Shown piece after piece: positions 1 to 11,600 of a DNA stretch of 64,000 bases. Below the pieces are notes generated by a model, which ran no database searches, was not told the DNA's origin, and saw only the letters and a list, made by a program, of their open reading frames with translations. This DNA comes from Lycocorax pyrrhopterus obiensis (lineage: Eukaryota > Chordata > Aves > Passeriformes > Paradisaeidae), in contig JACSVZ010000002.1 in the NCBI GenBank assembly GCA_014706295.1, forward strand, positions 51,610,717-51,674,716. Reading direction: 5' to 3'. The number at the start of each line of letters is the position of its first letter. Position 1 is the first letter of the stretch. The position numbers were made by a program, and so were the translations under genes.

Positions 1-257
1 CCATAACCACCGCTGGACCTTCAGAGGAAGACCAGACCCTTCTACAGGATCACTGCTTCAACAGAACCACATCCACCACTTCAGAAGGACTGCAGCCACC
101 ACTTAATCTGACTGCTACCACCACCCTGCCCAACAGGGCGTCAGTTTGTATCCTGACTCTGTCAGTGTTTTTGTACTATTGCATTTATTTTTAATCTTCT
201 TATTAAATTATAGTTCTGATGTCGAGTCTCTCACTGGTTTGATTTCAAACTAGTACA
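1..257 (+). mobile_element. 3' part of an endogenous retrovirus LTR, truncated by window edge
   Basis: The block ends in the layout of an avian retroviral LTR. It has a T-rich stretch, a variant poly(A) signal ATTAAA at 202-207, then a U5-like segment reading GTCGAGTCTCTCACTGG, and it stops at TAGTACA with a terminal CA at 256-257. The sequence downstream is ordinary AT-rich DNA. The upstream part (U3 and the TG start) lies outside the window, so the full length and any target-site duplication cannot be judged. No gag, pol or env sequence follows, so this is either a solo LTR or the 3' LTR of a provirus to the left. The U5 wording resembles LTRs I associate with songbird ERVs, but the class is uncertain. 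Confidence 0.6.
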
Positions 258-710
258 AGCACAGATGTTCAGATGCTGTGGATTCCAAGGAAAATCCTTC
301 TTCATGATAAAAAAATTATAGCAATGTGATCAATTAATGTCTTTTGAGAAATTATATGTGTGAAAAATCACTCAGTAGGTGGGAATTTAGGGATCCATGA
401 TTTACCTTAACCACAAGGTAGTTATTCCATTCAAATACAATGGCTTGTAAACAGAATAATGCACTGATGGAGGAGTCACCAAAGAAAACTATGCTTGGGA
501 CCACAGAATGTGCAATGTTCTTGAACTCACAAAAACTGATAAAAACAAAATCTTTGAGTTTACAGTAGAGATACTGTAAGGAAAGAGCTCTCTCTCTTAT
601 TTCAGCTGGAGTCTTACAAATGCACAAAAGACAGTCAAGAGTCCCAATGCTACTGATTATCAAATGAACAAGGGGTTTGGGGTTTGTTTTTTTAAAGCAC
701 ATATGGAAAT
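258..710. other. Unannotated AT-rich spacer
   Basis: Nothing recognisable. A 128-codon minus-strand ORF (352-738) runs into the CR1 copy and has no domain or composition suggesting a gene. Confidence 0.6.
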
Positions 711-884
711 ATGCCCAGAGAAGCTGTGGATGCCCCATCCCTGGGAGTGTTCAAGGTCAAACTGGATGGGGCTCTGAGCAATCTGGTTTAGTGGAAGGTG
801 TCCCTGCCCGTGGCAGGAGGGTTGGAACTGGATGATATTTAAGGTCCCTTCCAACCCAGGCCATTCTATGACTCTATGACTCTA
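711..884 (+). mobile_element. CR1 LINE, 3'-terminal fragment
   Basis: This is the 3' end of a CR1 (chicken repeat 1) non-LTR retrotransposon in plus orientation. It starts within GCCCAGAGAAGCTGTGGATG, continues through the conserved TCCCTGCCCGTGGCAGG and GTTGGAACTGGATGATATTT blocks, and finishes with TCCCTTCCAACC followed by an octamer-type tail, CCATTCTATGACTCTATGAC. CR1 copies are usually cut at the 5' end and lack target-site duplications, which fits this 174-bp piece. It is close to the consensus I remember, so it is probably younger than the antisense copy at 4.9-5.6 kb. It carries no coding capacity. Confidence 0.93.
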
Positions 885-3139
885 AATCATACTTTTTTTT
901 CCTCAGCTATAGCAGTATCAAAATAATCGGGAAAGAGGATATTGAGCAGGAGTTGCAGATGATGAAATTCCAAGAGGACCACACACGCTTACTCATTTAT
1001 CTTTCAAACACTACTCTGTCACACTCCAAGTTTGGCACATCATGCCTAGGATGGGCCAGATGGCTTTTCTAAAGAATTGCATTCGTAGTAAGATAAAAAA
1101 TAGCTGTTTGCTGAAATGATGTTGAAGCCAAAGCACCAAGTTTTACATTGGATGAAATCACAAAATACCCTAATATTCAATATAAAATAAAATAAATTAA
1201 TTGCTTTGATTCCAAATGGAATAAAAAGAAGCCAGAAACAAAACAAAGGCACTTTTATGTCAAGCAGAGAACAATTTATCAAACAGAATGAAAATACACA
1301 GCTCTCGGGTTCTAAACATGATCATGATGGTCATACTGGGACACACAGTCTCCCCTTCCTGTTTGCTTTTCATTCCATAAAATATTTAAGCTTGCCAACA
1401 ACTTCTTGTACTACAGCCCCAATTACAAGTTGATTTCAGGCACTGGTGTACAGTGGAAATGCTCAGTATTTTGCTTTCCTGATTTTTGAATTCATCTGGA
1501 AAAGAAGCAATCAAGACTTTTTTGGGGGGGATTAGCAATTAATTTCCATGTGTATGTGGCATACTCAGCACATAATATACGTGAACTATTCCAGGTCTCC
1601 ATAGGAAACTGCTGGTGTGGCGCCTCTGAAGGCTAAACTGTAACACATCCCAGCTGTGGGCAAACAAATGGCTTTGGCACTTACCAAAAGATTTCTCCTG
1701 ATGGAAAATTTATTATTGTCTTTTTTGTTAAGCACAACAAAATGTTATAATGGGGAGCGCTGAACAAAATATTAATTAGAAAGTGCTGCCTTGGTGCAAC
1801 ACATTCAAAGGAGATGCTATTCAACCACAACAATCTCTTTATCTGGTTATGAAAAAAAAAAGATTAGTTATTAAAATGAAACAGAGAAGGAAAATAATGT
1901 CACTAATAAAAAAGAATCAAGCAGATGACACATTGGTCAAATCCTGAAAAGTGAGGGGAAATTGTTTGTAATTTCCTCCCATGTGCCCCAAATTCATCAA
2001 GAATTACTGATAAAAACTCTGCTCTACCTTCAGTGTTGGAGTTGTGGAGGTCCATTCTTAGCACAACTCTTACACGGCAAGTTTATCTCTCCTTCAGATG
2101 GGAAAGGTCCACAACCAGGGCCCACAGAATAACCCTCTGCCAGTATTTGCACCACTGAAAGCTCGTTTATGTCTGCAGAAGAGGAGTAGAAAGCTTAGAA
2201 AGCTTGTTTCTTTCCTTATCCATGAGTGAAACAAAGGCATTTGGAACAAGCCCAGGTCTTGTCTGGTTGAGATATATTTGTGCAGTGAACAGTTCCTGCA
2301 AAGCCTTATATACCTAATACAATTTTCCAAGGCCCAAATACCAAAACTATTTAGTGTAACTTGGAACGGAACAGTGAAACAATGACAATTGTATGCTTTA
2401 GCCAGGTACCATGTTCTTGCAACTGTACCTTGTGGGAACAATTTAAACATGAAAACAGAGGGCGCAATGAGTTCCTTTAATTACTCTAAAGTATATATTT
2501 ATGTAAAAAACAATGTATGCTTTTTCTTCCTTCAGTAGAGTTCTATGCATATCTAAGCATTAAGATCAGCCTGTATGCTCACCTTTTGCAGAATCAGGAC
2601 TGCAGCTTTCTAAATCTTAGTAAGAAAATACAGCAAGCAATTGTTATTATTTCACACATATTGTTAGGGAATAATTGACATGGATTTAATGAAAAAAACC
2701 CTAACAAGATTCACATGTAGAATTTTCATATAGACTGTTTAAATAAGTATAATGAAAAAACTTTGCAATGAAAACATAAATCATTCATCATCTATTTTGG
2801 ACACATAAAAAGATGCACTTTGATACTTACCAAAAGTTAGAGAAGAAAGTTAACCACTGCAAAGTGGCATGTGTTTGAAGGGATAGAGTATGAAAGTAAA
2901 TAGTCTCTTAAAACAAAGACTTGCAGAAACATTTCAGAGAGAGCTGGCGAGGAAAATGGCACATTTCTAGTATGACTCTTACAATAGCTAAATAGGCTTA
3001 ATTAGTGACACACAATAATTGCTGTTTTAAGAGTGACATTACATTGTGTGCAAAATACATTAGAAAATTGCAGGGCAGATTAGAGGAAAATAATTGCATT
3101 ATAAACACAGTACATACTTTTGGAGTACTGTAATTCTAG
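885..3139. other. Unannotated AT-rich spacer
   Basis: No gene, RNA or repeat was recognised. The ORFs here (78, 75, 118 and 71 codons) have no recognisable domains and contain no splice-flanked exon that I can defend. Confidence 0.6.
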
Positions 3140-3140
3140 G

Positions 3141-3166
3141 TGGAATGGAATGGAATGGAACGGAAT
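3141..3166 (+). repeat. Short (GGAAT)n microsatellite
   Basis: About five imperfect copies of GGAAT (TGGAATGGAATGGAATGGAA then CGGAAT). Too short to be satellite DNA. Confidence 0.7.
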
Positions 3167-4289
3167 CTTTCAAAGATATCAAGGATGAATGCCAAAGGAG
3201 GAAAAGAGCTATCAAAGTGCAAGGAAAAAGTTGGTCAAGAAGACAATGATTCAGTACTTCTTTCCAAGAAGACCTCACCATAAGTGGTTTAGTAGGAAAT
3301 TTCTCTTGGTACATTGTAAGGAACGATGAGGAAATCCTGAATGCTTTCTACATCTCTGCAAAGCTCCAGACATCAAACAGTGAATGTATAGGGTGCAAAC
3401 GCCCTTATTTAGATAGTCTGAACATACAGATGAATTTTGGTGCTAACTTACAAAATGGCAGAGATAGTACCATCCTTACTCTTTCAGGACTCAAAATAAT
3501 AAATCCCAAAGGAAAAAAAAAAGACTTTTCAGGGCTTTAGATAAGGTTTTAACTTCTTCCCACTAATCAGGGTAAGCAAATATCTCTCAGAAAGACTGAA
3601 GTCAAAAATAAGTTGTGAATGTTTTGACCCATGGCTGATGCATGTTTAGTACCCTGTATAAACATGGCCAATGGATGTGTTTAATAGAGGATTCAAACAG
3701 CTTGGTTTCAGTGGGACAAAGGGGTGTGATGATGAGAGCAGCAATGGGGTATTTTTCCCATTTGGAAGAATTATTCCTTGCCTGGGTGTACTTTGGGTGT
3801 GGACCCAAATATTGTAGGTCTGAAAATGATCAACCTTTCAGGCCCAAGGACCCACCCTGGGGACTTATCCTGGGAGTCTACAAAGCTTCCTCTTCTTTGA
3901 TGTGAACCTCTAAAACAAATCTGGAAAATTAAAATAAAATTCCATTTCCACTTTGTAACCTCTCTGTGTCCTTTAAAGTGGTTTTTTTTTTGAGCTGAAA
4001 ACCCCCTGAAACATCAAGCAAGAAACAGGCTCATTGTTTTTTGACTCATAGTGAGTGCAGGGAATAGAATGGAACAGAACAGGACAGTTATGTTATTCCC
4101 AGAGTTCTTCATGACAAACTACAACCCAGGTCTGAGGGCTCCACACCCGAGAGCAGCTCTGCAGTGCAGGTCCCAGGCCCACCCAGGAGACAGGGACAGA
4201 GATGGGCACAACTACAGCAGGGCTCAGGCAGGGACTGAAGGTCCCAGGAGCAGCTGAGACATGTTCCCTGGGCCTTTGGCAGGAGATGG
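3167..4289. other. Unannotated spacer, G+C rising toward its end
   Basis: No gene recognised. From about 4120 the sequence becomes richer in G and C (CCCAGG and CAGGGAC-type words) leading into the hairpin at 4290. Overlapping ORFs of 68-91 codons on both strands (about 4051-4499) are by-products of this composition. Confidence 0.55.
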
Positions 4290-4329
4290 TGGGGGTGGGG
4301 GTCCCAGGGGAGGGAGACCCCCACCCCCA
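4290..4329. repeat. Perfect 14-bp inverted repeat with G-quadruplex potential
   Basis: Left arm TGGGGGTGGGGGTC (4290-4303) is the exact reverse complement of the right arm GACCCCCACCCCCA (4316-4329), separated by a 12-nt loop, CCAGGGGAGGGA. The plus strand from 4291 to 4314 also carries four G-runs (5, 5, 4 and 3), which meets the usual G-quadruplex pattern. The element could therefore fold as a hairpin or a quadruplex. No gene or repeat family is tied to it here. Confidence 0.85.
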
Positions 4330-4947
4330 GGACCCTGACAGAAGAAGACTTGCACCACTCTTATGCTTAGTTTAAGAGATTGGTGATTCTCCACTTGGGA
4401 GGCAGAGTATTGGGCCAGATGGACCTTCCCTCTGAGAGAGTGCTGCTGTTCTGGCTCCTGTGGTTTAGTATGTTTTTCCATGGAAAACAGCTCACACATT
4501 TTTAAAAATGAGTATAAGGAGAAAAAAAAAATCCATGGGTAATGAACAGGTACTGCTTACCTCCAAAAAAGTTTAAAACTTTTAGTTCAGGAGCATGTCC
4601 TGCTTGAGGGGTGGGGTATTGCCATCCTGAGGAAACCTAGAGAAACCGGATGAGTACAGAAGACTTTCAAAAACTGCGGTCTACACCTGCTGTTTGCAAA
4701 TTTGCACAGATGGTGAAATGGTCTCAGGATGATCCACAGCTCTCACCCCCATCAGAAGGTACATACCTTTATCACATGAGGGGACAGAGCCAACACCTAG
4801 GCTGGGACATGTTTATGGCTACTCAATCGCTTCTGGTAGTGCAGGGCTCGGAGGAAATGTCATCAGAGATTACCTCAGCACATATTGGTAGGGAAATGAG
4901 TGAGGGGAAGAAGAAAGGAAGGGATGTGAAGGGAAGGAATAGTTCAC
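4330..4947. other. Unannotated spacer
   Basis: No recognised element. A 112-codon plus-strand ORF (4650-4988) runs into the antisense CR1, and its last ten or so codons are translated CR1 sequence, which argues against a gene. Confidence 0.55.
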
Positions 4948-5105
4948 CTGGAAAGGGCCTACAACAATCACCTAGTCTAACTGCCTGACTACTTCTAGGA
5001 TGACCAAATGTTAGAGCATGGTGTTAAGGGCATTGTCCAAATGCCTCTTAAACACTGAGAGGCACAGGGCACTGACCACCTGTGAACCTTCTGCAAAGCC
5101 TGACC
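4948..5105 (-). mobile_element. Old CR1 LINE, 3' region, antisense
   Basis: Read on the plus strand this is the reverse complement of the CR1 3' region. It has a GGAAAGGGCCTAC...CACCTAGTCTAACTGCC-type start, then GGGCATTGTCCAAATGCC, TCTTAAACACTGAGAGGC and a CTGACCACCTGTG block, the order seen in avian CR1 3' sequences. It is strongly diverged. Together with the endonuclease-derived segment at about 5180-5560 it forms one antisense element that has lost most of its reverse transcriptase region. Confidence 0.75.
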
Positions 5106-5179
5106 TCTCTTACAAAGATCATACAATTCATATTTCCTCCTGACTTCCAATATTCAGCCAAGCTGGTCTTCTGACACAT

Positions 5180-5560
5180 TTTATTCACTTAGGACACAAC
5201 AGGATTGCCTGATCCTATGCTGTTCAAAAGTAGTTCTTCAAAACTGACCCCCACACATGGGCACCTTAGCCTGCAGGTTCCCAGGGGACACTGCTAACTA
5301 GCTTTCTGACCAGCTTCAAGTTCGCTCTCTTGAAACCCAAGACATCAATTCTTCTGACCTTTTTGCTTATCACACCAAAAGCTCTAAATTCAACCATCTC
5401 AGGATGACTGTGACAGACAGTTACCTACCATTACATGTCCCATGAGTCCTTCTATACTCATAAAAAAACTAGTCTAAGAGGGCATCTTTTCTTGTTGTCT
5501 CGCTGAGTACTTGGGACAAGAAACTACCTTCCACAAACTTGAGGAATTACAGATCACTTA
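5180..5560 (-). mobile_element. Old CR1 LINE, endonuclease-end segment, antisense
   Basis: The minus-strand reading follows the end of the CR1 ORF2 apurinic-type endonuclease and the start of the linker. The stretch near 5485-5560 corresponds to the conserved 'FL..LV.EPTREGA.LDLLF' part, 5400-5480 to 'NREGLVG.V.VGG.LG.SDHE..EF', and 5290-5350 to the 'RADF.LFR.L'-type linker (family motifs from memory, heavily decayed here). Frameshifts and stops break any reading frame. The order on the minus strand (endonuclease end first, then the 3' region at 5105-4948) fits a single element with a large internal deletion. Lower-similarity bases at about 5106-5179 bridge the two parts. Confidence 0.72.
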
Positions 5561-7589
5561 TGCATGGCAGTAGGTTTATTTTTATTTTCCATCCTGTGCT
5601 TAAATTATTTATAATGACATACATTATTAACTCCAAAACTTATCAGGTGACACCTTATGAGGTGGATCATCTACTCTCCTGAACTGTTTTTTCAATCTAC
5701 ACAAACAAAATAGTCCTCTCTGAATATATCCTATCTGCATGTTCAGCAGAAAACATTTAATGCAGATTTGAATTCAACTACTTCTTTCTGTTGATCTGCT
5801 TTCCACTGAATTTTGCATTCATCAGCTCTTTTCATAGCACCTTTCAATGGGACTGAAGAAGAATTACATAGAAAGCATTTGAACTATCAAAGGCCTCATT
5901 CTTCTTCAGTGGCCAAACTCAAGCTGACTCTTCAGCATCCTTGGTATACCTCTGTGCTTTCTTATTCAAAATTCCCATGCTGGGATCAGGGTGTAGAGAG
6001 TAGATAGCCAGAAATACTCATTTAAAATTTCCCTCTAAAAATTACTTTTACTTTCATAATCTTCCCAGCCTTACAGCCCTGTCCAGCTGAGAAGCAAACC
6101 CTTCCTAGTGAATTAAAGTATACTAGCAATAGGTTTGTTTTCACATTTGTCCTCCTAGGGGGTCTTACCAGTAAACTATAGGAGTCTAGTGCTCCTCGAG
6201 GGAAATACTGAAAGCAAATTAAATGCTGAGGCCCTACAGCTTCAGGAGCCTGGGATCTAAGATTGAGTTCTGTTTTAGAGCAGGATTTTGGACTTGTATT
6301 TCTTGCTTCCAAGCAGATTCCTCATGAACAGCTAGCTCCATGTTCTCTCTGAATGAATATTTATCTGTTTTCTGCAGAATGGAAGAGCAGAAATGGGAGA
6401 GAAAATAATATTTATTAATACTGCATAGCCCATGAGAAAAGTAAAGTATTATTCTGGAAGATGAAAGACTTACATTAAAATTCTCTTTCTGAATCAGAGA
6501 GAGAGAGACATGAACTTGGGAAAGAGTTTGGATTCAGCTTTTAAACTTCAAAATCAACTATTGACATGGCTTCAGTTCTAATCTTGAATATATTCCCTAG
6601 TTAACAGTTGTTACCGTCTCTCTGCCCTTCAAGTAATGTCTGCTGGCAAAATATGTCTCCCTTTCAACAATCAGTCTCATGCTGCTCTTATTCTGAGCAA
6701 GCAGTTCTCTGGTCCTTTTGTGAGTGGAAGAGCTTCTCCCAAAATGAGGTAAATGCCCTAAATCCAGGCATAAGCACAGTGGGACATGGGATAGAAGAAG
6801 TTTCATAACTGAAGATCTAAACAACCAGTCTATGGGGACAGTTTACCATTCTTACTGTGCCTGAAAAGAGAGTTTCAAAATGGGGATTACCTAGAAGATA
6901 TCTGCTTGAAGCCAAACAAAGCGAGCAGTTCCTTACCAGCACACATCTCTTGGACAACACAGTTGTCCAAAGGGCCAAATCAACTCAGCAGCAACCAGTT
7001 TAATCTGATTCTGTATTAGCCAGCTAGCTGTCCCTGCAGCATGGCCATGGATAAAGTAAGCAAGCAAGAAAATTCCTCTCAGCAAGCAACTATCACCCAG
7101 AGGCTAAACCTCCATAATGAGGCCAAACTCACTGACTCTTATCTCAAGGAGATCAAGACTGGCTGCCTGTATAACCCATTTGTTATTGCTCTGGTAGACC
7201 TGTTGTGATTGACCTGCATGTGTATGAGCAGCCCAAAGACACCTGTTACTGTCAAGTTTACAGAGGACAGACAATGTAAACTACTCAGTGGCAGTCAGAG
7301 GCTTTAGAGGTCAGACTGAAGTGCTGGTACTTTGTCCAGTTCTGAGACATCAGCTTTGTTACTTTGAATCTGTCCAGCTTGCTTTACAATAGGCATTGTG
7401 CCAGTATGTAGCTGCGAAATGAGCTCTGCATTCCTTTGTAGCCAGGGATACCAGCACTAACAGTCTGTTCTGTGTTGCCATGGCTAGTTCATTTGGACCA
7501 TGTCAGTTTTCTGCCACAAGGTACTATATAGATGACCCTTATATAAGTAACTAAAGGAAGAGGTTAGTGATTGCCTAAATGTATATATT
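5561..7589. other. Unannotated spacer
   Basis: No gene or known repeat was recognised. ORFs of 64-96 codons (for example 6022-6312 minus and 6597-6824 minus) lack domains. A short GA run sits at about 6497-6508. Confidence 0.6.
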
Positions 7590-7735
7590 CCAGGAAATAA
7601 AAAATATTTAAATATACATATTTAAATTATTATCAGTAACCACATAGTATATAATATTATAATAATATAATAAGTAATTACACATATTTACATGTTTTAT
7701 ATATTAAATAATTTGATATTTTTCTATTATTAGAT
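7590..7735. repeat. AT-rich low-complexity tract
   Basis: Nearly pure A/T with many TATA, ATTATA and TTTAAAT words, ending where the CR1 copy begins at about 7739. It may be an AT-rich integration region or decayed microsatellite. Confidence 0.7.
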
Positions 7736-7738
7736 CAC

Positions 7739-8410
7739 CTGCCTAGTGGATGAGGAGAAGACGGTGGACGCAGTTTTTTGGATTTTGATACTGTCCCTCC
7801 CAGCATCCTCTGGACAAGTTGTCCAACTGTGAGATGAGCAGGTAGATGTGCACTGCGTGAAGAACTGGCTGAGGGGCAGGGCTCAGTGAGTTGTAAAGAA
7901 TGAGGCTATGTCTGGCTTGTGACCAGCGGTGTTCCCTGGGGCTCAATGTGGTTCTTGGCCTCACCATTTAAAAAGGATGTTAAGGTACATGAACATGTCC
8001 TGAGAAGGGCACCAAAGCTGGAAAGGAGCCAGCAGGCCTGTCCTCTGAGTGGCTCTGGGCTTGTCTGGTTTGGAGAGGAGGAGGCTGAGGGACAACCTCA
8101 CAGTTCCCTACAGATTCCTGAGAAGGTGGAGAGGGAGGTGCTGAGCTCTTCTCCCCGGTACCCAGTGCCAGGACATGTGGGAGTGAGTCAAAGTTGCATC
8201 CATCAGAGGAAGCTTGGACTTGATGTGAGGAAACATTTCTTTACTCAGAGAGTGGGAAACCTTGCAAGATCTCCTGTAGAGGTGGGCAATGCTTCATGCC
8301 TGTTAGTGTTTAAGAGGCATTTGGAGAGTGTCCTTAAAGCCATGCTGTAACTTTTGGTCAGCCTTGAAGTCAGGCAGTTGAATTAGATGACTGTTGTAGA
8401 TCCCTCTCCA
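7739..8410 (+). mobile_element. CR1 LINE, reverse-transcriptase end plus 3' region, internally deleted
   Basis: A plus-strand CR1 remnant. Near 7786-7810 it encodes an FDTVPPSI-like stretch matching the RT 'FDTVPHSIL' motif, and at 7919-7957 VTSGVPWGSM, matching the RT motif 'VTSGVPQGS'. The sequence then jumps, near 7975, to a region downstream of the FADD catalytic box, so the polymerase active site is missing. The remainder follows the CR1 3' part (GAGGAAACATTTCTTTACTCAG-type block at about 8228, GTAGATCCCTCTCCA at 8395-8409). The 143-codon ORF at 7919-8350 is the open part of this decayed ORF2 and not an independent gene. The 3' end passes directly into the (TTCTC)n array. Confidence 0.92.
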
Positions 8411-8628
8411 TTCTCTTCTCTCTTCTCTTCTCTTCTCTTCTCTTCTCTTCTCTTCTCTTCTCTTCTCTTCTCTTCTCTTCTCTTCTCTTCTCTTCTCTTC
8501 TCTTCTCTTCTCTTCTCTTCTCTTCTCTTCTCTTCTCTTCTCTTCTCTTCTCTTCTCTTCTCTTCTCTTCTCTTCTCTTCTCTTCTCTTCTCTTCTCTTC
8601 TCTTCTCTTCTCTTCTCTCTCTTCTCTC
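8411..8628 (+). repeat. (TTCTC)n pentanucleotide array, 218-nt pure pyrimidine strand
   Basis: After two TTCTC units (8411-8420) the phase shifts by two bases, and 39 perfect TCTTC units run uninterrupted from 8421 to 8615. A short degenerate end continues to 8628, and the first purine is at 8629. The array begins exactly at the CR1 3' end, where CR1 normally carries a short ATTCT-like tail, so it probably grew from that tail. The Arg/Glu/Lys repeat ORF on the minus strand (8370-8786) and the Ser/Leu/Phe repeat ORF on the plus strand (8387-8665) are translations of this array. Confidence 0.97.
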
Positions 8629-11600
8629 GCCTCGCCCCTCCCCCTCCCCTCTATTCCCCTTTTAAATATTTTAGCTTTTTCCAAATGTTTAATGGCAGAA
8701 TAGCATTTAGACATACTGAAATATGTCAACATACATACTTCAGTACATTTATGTTTTTCAACATAAACATACTGAAATAATTTCAACTAGTTGAAATCTC
8801 CTTTGAAGGTTGAACTCAGGTGTGTGGGATGCATGTTCGCCTTCCAAGGATCAGCCATTGATCAGAGGTTTATATTGAGTTCAGCTGCCACTGGTCTACT
8901 CAGGCATCCAAGTGCAATTGGAACTTAGCTGAAAATCAGATATTTGTGAATAACTCTATTACTCATCTCTTAGATAGAAATCTGCTATCAGTACAACTGA
9001 ATCATCACCGTCTTCTATAAATTTGCGTAAAATTTTGTGAATCTGTAACTCCTTGCATTCATCAAATTTATCTGAAAGAGGCTTGAGGGTTCAAAGAGAG
9101 AGGCTGGATGGTGGATAGCAAGTGTCACTGCAAAAATCTTTCTTCAGTAGGAAACCAAATGAAAAGATGTGTGGGTTTTCTGGTTTTTTTTAGATTTGAG
9201 TAAGAGTCCACCTATTGATATGTGCTTATCTTGGATATTGGTCTGACAGATTCTTCTTTCATTTTTGCTCCAGTTCCTGGCCTCTTTTGTTACTAAACTC
9301 TACCCTCTCTCATAATAAATGTTGTCATTTAGAAAATAGAAAGTCTATCTATTATTTTTCATCCATAGTGCTTGGAGGTTTAGATCTCACATGAAGAATT
9401 CATTTCAGTGTAATCACTGGGAGTGATTGCTTGTTTCCAACTGCTAAGCCAGTAAGAACTCAGGCCAGTCAGTCCCATCTACAGAGGAGGATGGAGGGAT
9501 GTGATTAGGAAAGGAAGAAGAAATTAACTCTACCGTCCAGGAAGTACAATGATAATACTCCTGGAATGGCTTCATGGCAATCATAATACTCCTGACATCA
9601 TACAGCACTGGGCGTGGCACTCCTGAACACTGTGTTATGGTTTCATCTAAACTGGACACATGGAGAAGCTGGATAAGGCATCTGCAGGGTGCAGTCCTTG
9701 CTGTTAAAGTTCTTGTAAAAAGTAAGACAGGCTGTTTTGCACTGCCCTCATAATAGTTTCATTTTTACTATAAAAATAAAAGGGGAAGTGGGGAGGGATG
9801 AGTTTCTTCACCATTTCTGTCACTTTAATGTCCTTATCCCACAGAGAAATATTAAGCTCTCCCTGCTCATGCTACGCTCTACATTTATGCATAATGTGTC
9901 ACAAGGTCTTTATTTGACTTTTTATACCTCCAACCACACATTTAATATTAAAAGGAGTTTTTCTTTGGCAATGCTAGCAAAAAAGATACTACAACTTGGA
10001 GGTCTTAAGTCAAATTATTTTAGAAATTAGAGACAAAAAAAAGCAGCAAAGAGAATGGAAGAGATTTTTCAACTAAGCACAGACAAGGTAAGTGTTTGCA
10101 TACTACGGTCCTTATTTATTAGTTTGGTTCCATCAGCTTTAACAGAACGAGATCACTTTACAGTATCCAATTATACAACATAAATAACATTGATTGTCCT
10201 TTTTTATTTTTCTTAAGTTCTTGAAGAGTAATATCTTGAACCAAGATGAGGACAGTTGCCTTTCAGAACTTTCATTTTAGGAGAAGAGGGAAGAAATAAT
10301 ATGGAATGCAAATAAAGGTTATAATTCTTATTTATAGTTGGAAATATATCTCATTGCTGACTATGACATGGTTAACACTGAGCCATGATACTGTACTTTG
10401 TTGGTACACTTTATTGAAACTATCAGTAGCACATAAGACTTATTGATAGAATTATTCTTAGAAGTAAAAGAAAAAAATAAACCACAATTTTTTTAGCAAG
10501 GAAAGGGCTACAACAGACATAAGAATTTTTAGAATACACACTTCACTGCTTATACAAGAAAAAACTGCCTTAGGCAGATCCATGTAATTTAACTCAACAC
10601 ATCCATTATCTATAAAAGAGTTTGATCTCAAGATTGGTGAACGAAAATTGCAACATTTACACTACTCAGCAACTAAAAGAGCAAATCTGTTATTATGCAT
10701 TTTGCTAACTGCCAGACACTCCTTTGCTCAATAAAAATTATCAAAGTACCCACAAATCAAAACCCAAAGAAACTCTAAGTAGTTGTAGAATTATTATTAT
10801 TTGCCCAAGGATAATTTTAAAACTAGCACAATGAATTGTCAGATCTTCTGAATTCAGCTTACTTCAGGCAAAAACTATCAAATATTGCTATGTAAAGAAA
10901 ACACAAACTATAATGTCTAAAACAAAGGCACCAATAATAGGAACTGATTTTTAAATGGCAACACTGAACCAAATACATTAGAAATACTCAGCCTAAATAT
11001 ACATATATATATAAAATTTAATTTTGCAAACAAACATGTAGTTTAATAACTATTTTGAAAGACCCAGTCTTGGCCCTTAGGCATTTCAGCATATTTTTAA
11101 AATCATGTCAAAATTTTCAAACACAGATTCCCAAATATGGAGACCTATACTTACACGTAGGGTCACAGATAGCGTATACTTCCAATGCTGATATTTCCGG
11201 CAGAGTTAGCAGATGAGTTCAGCATCTATAAATCAAGGGAATTTTTTTTAATACGAGGAGATGCTGCCATCTTTGCAGATACTAATATGTAGAAGATTCT
11301 GAGGTATCTTAATCCAGATAAAAATTAAGATACCATGGGATCATAATTCTCTTCATAAGTGCTGTTCTACTGAACAGGAATTCTGTGATAGTTTTACAGC
11401 AGCTACCTGAAACAATATTTGTCCTTTAGTTCACCTCACAGACTCTGCATACCTCAAGGACTCTGGTTTGCAGAACCTAAATCTGTAGACAACAGAAGTC
11501 AAAAGAAACCTTCTCCTTCACTTTAACAGATATGAATTCATGTGTTTTGGCTTTTTTTCTTTTTGCTGTTTTATCTGCTATAATTTTTTGGGTGTTTGCT

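Noticed and set aside
3141..3166. GGAAT repeats considered as pericentromeric satellite.
   Set aside because: Only about five copies, embedded in ordinary sequence.
8370..8786. A 138-codon ORF encoding a long Arg/Glu/Lys repeat resembling a charged low-complexity protein.
   Set aside because: It is the translation of the (TTCTC)n microsatellite and flanks.
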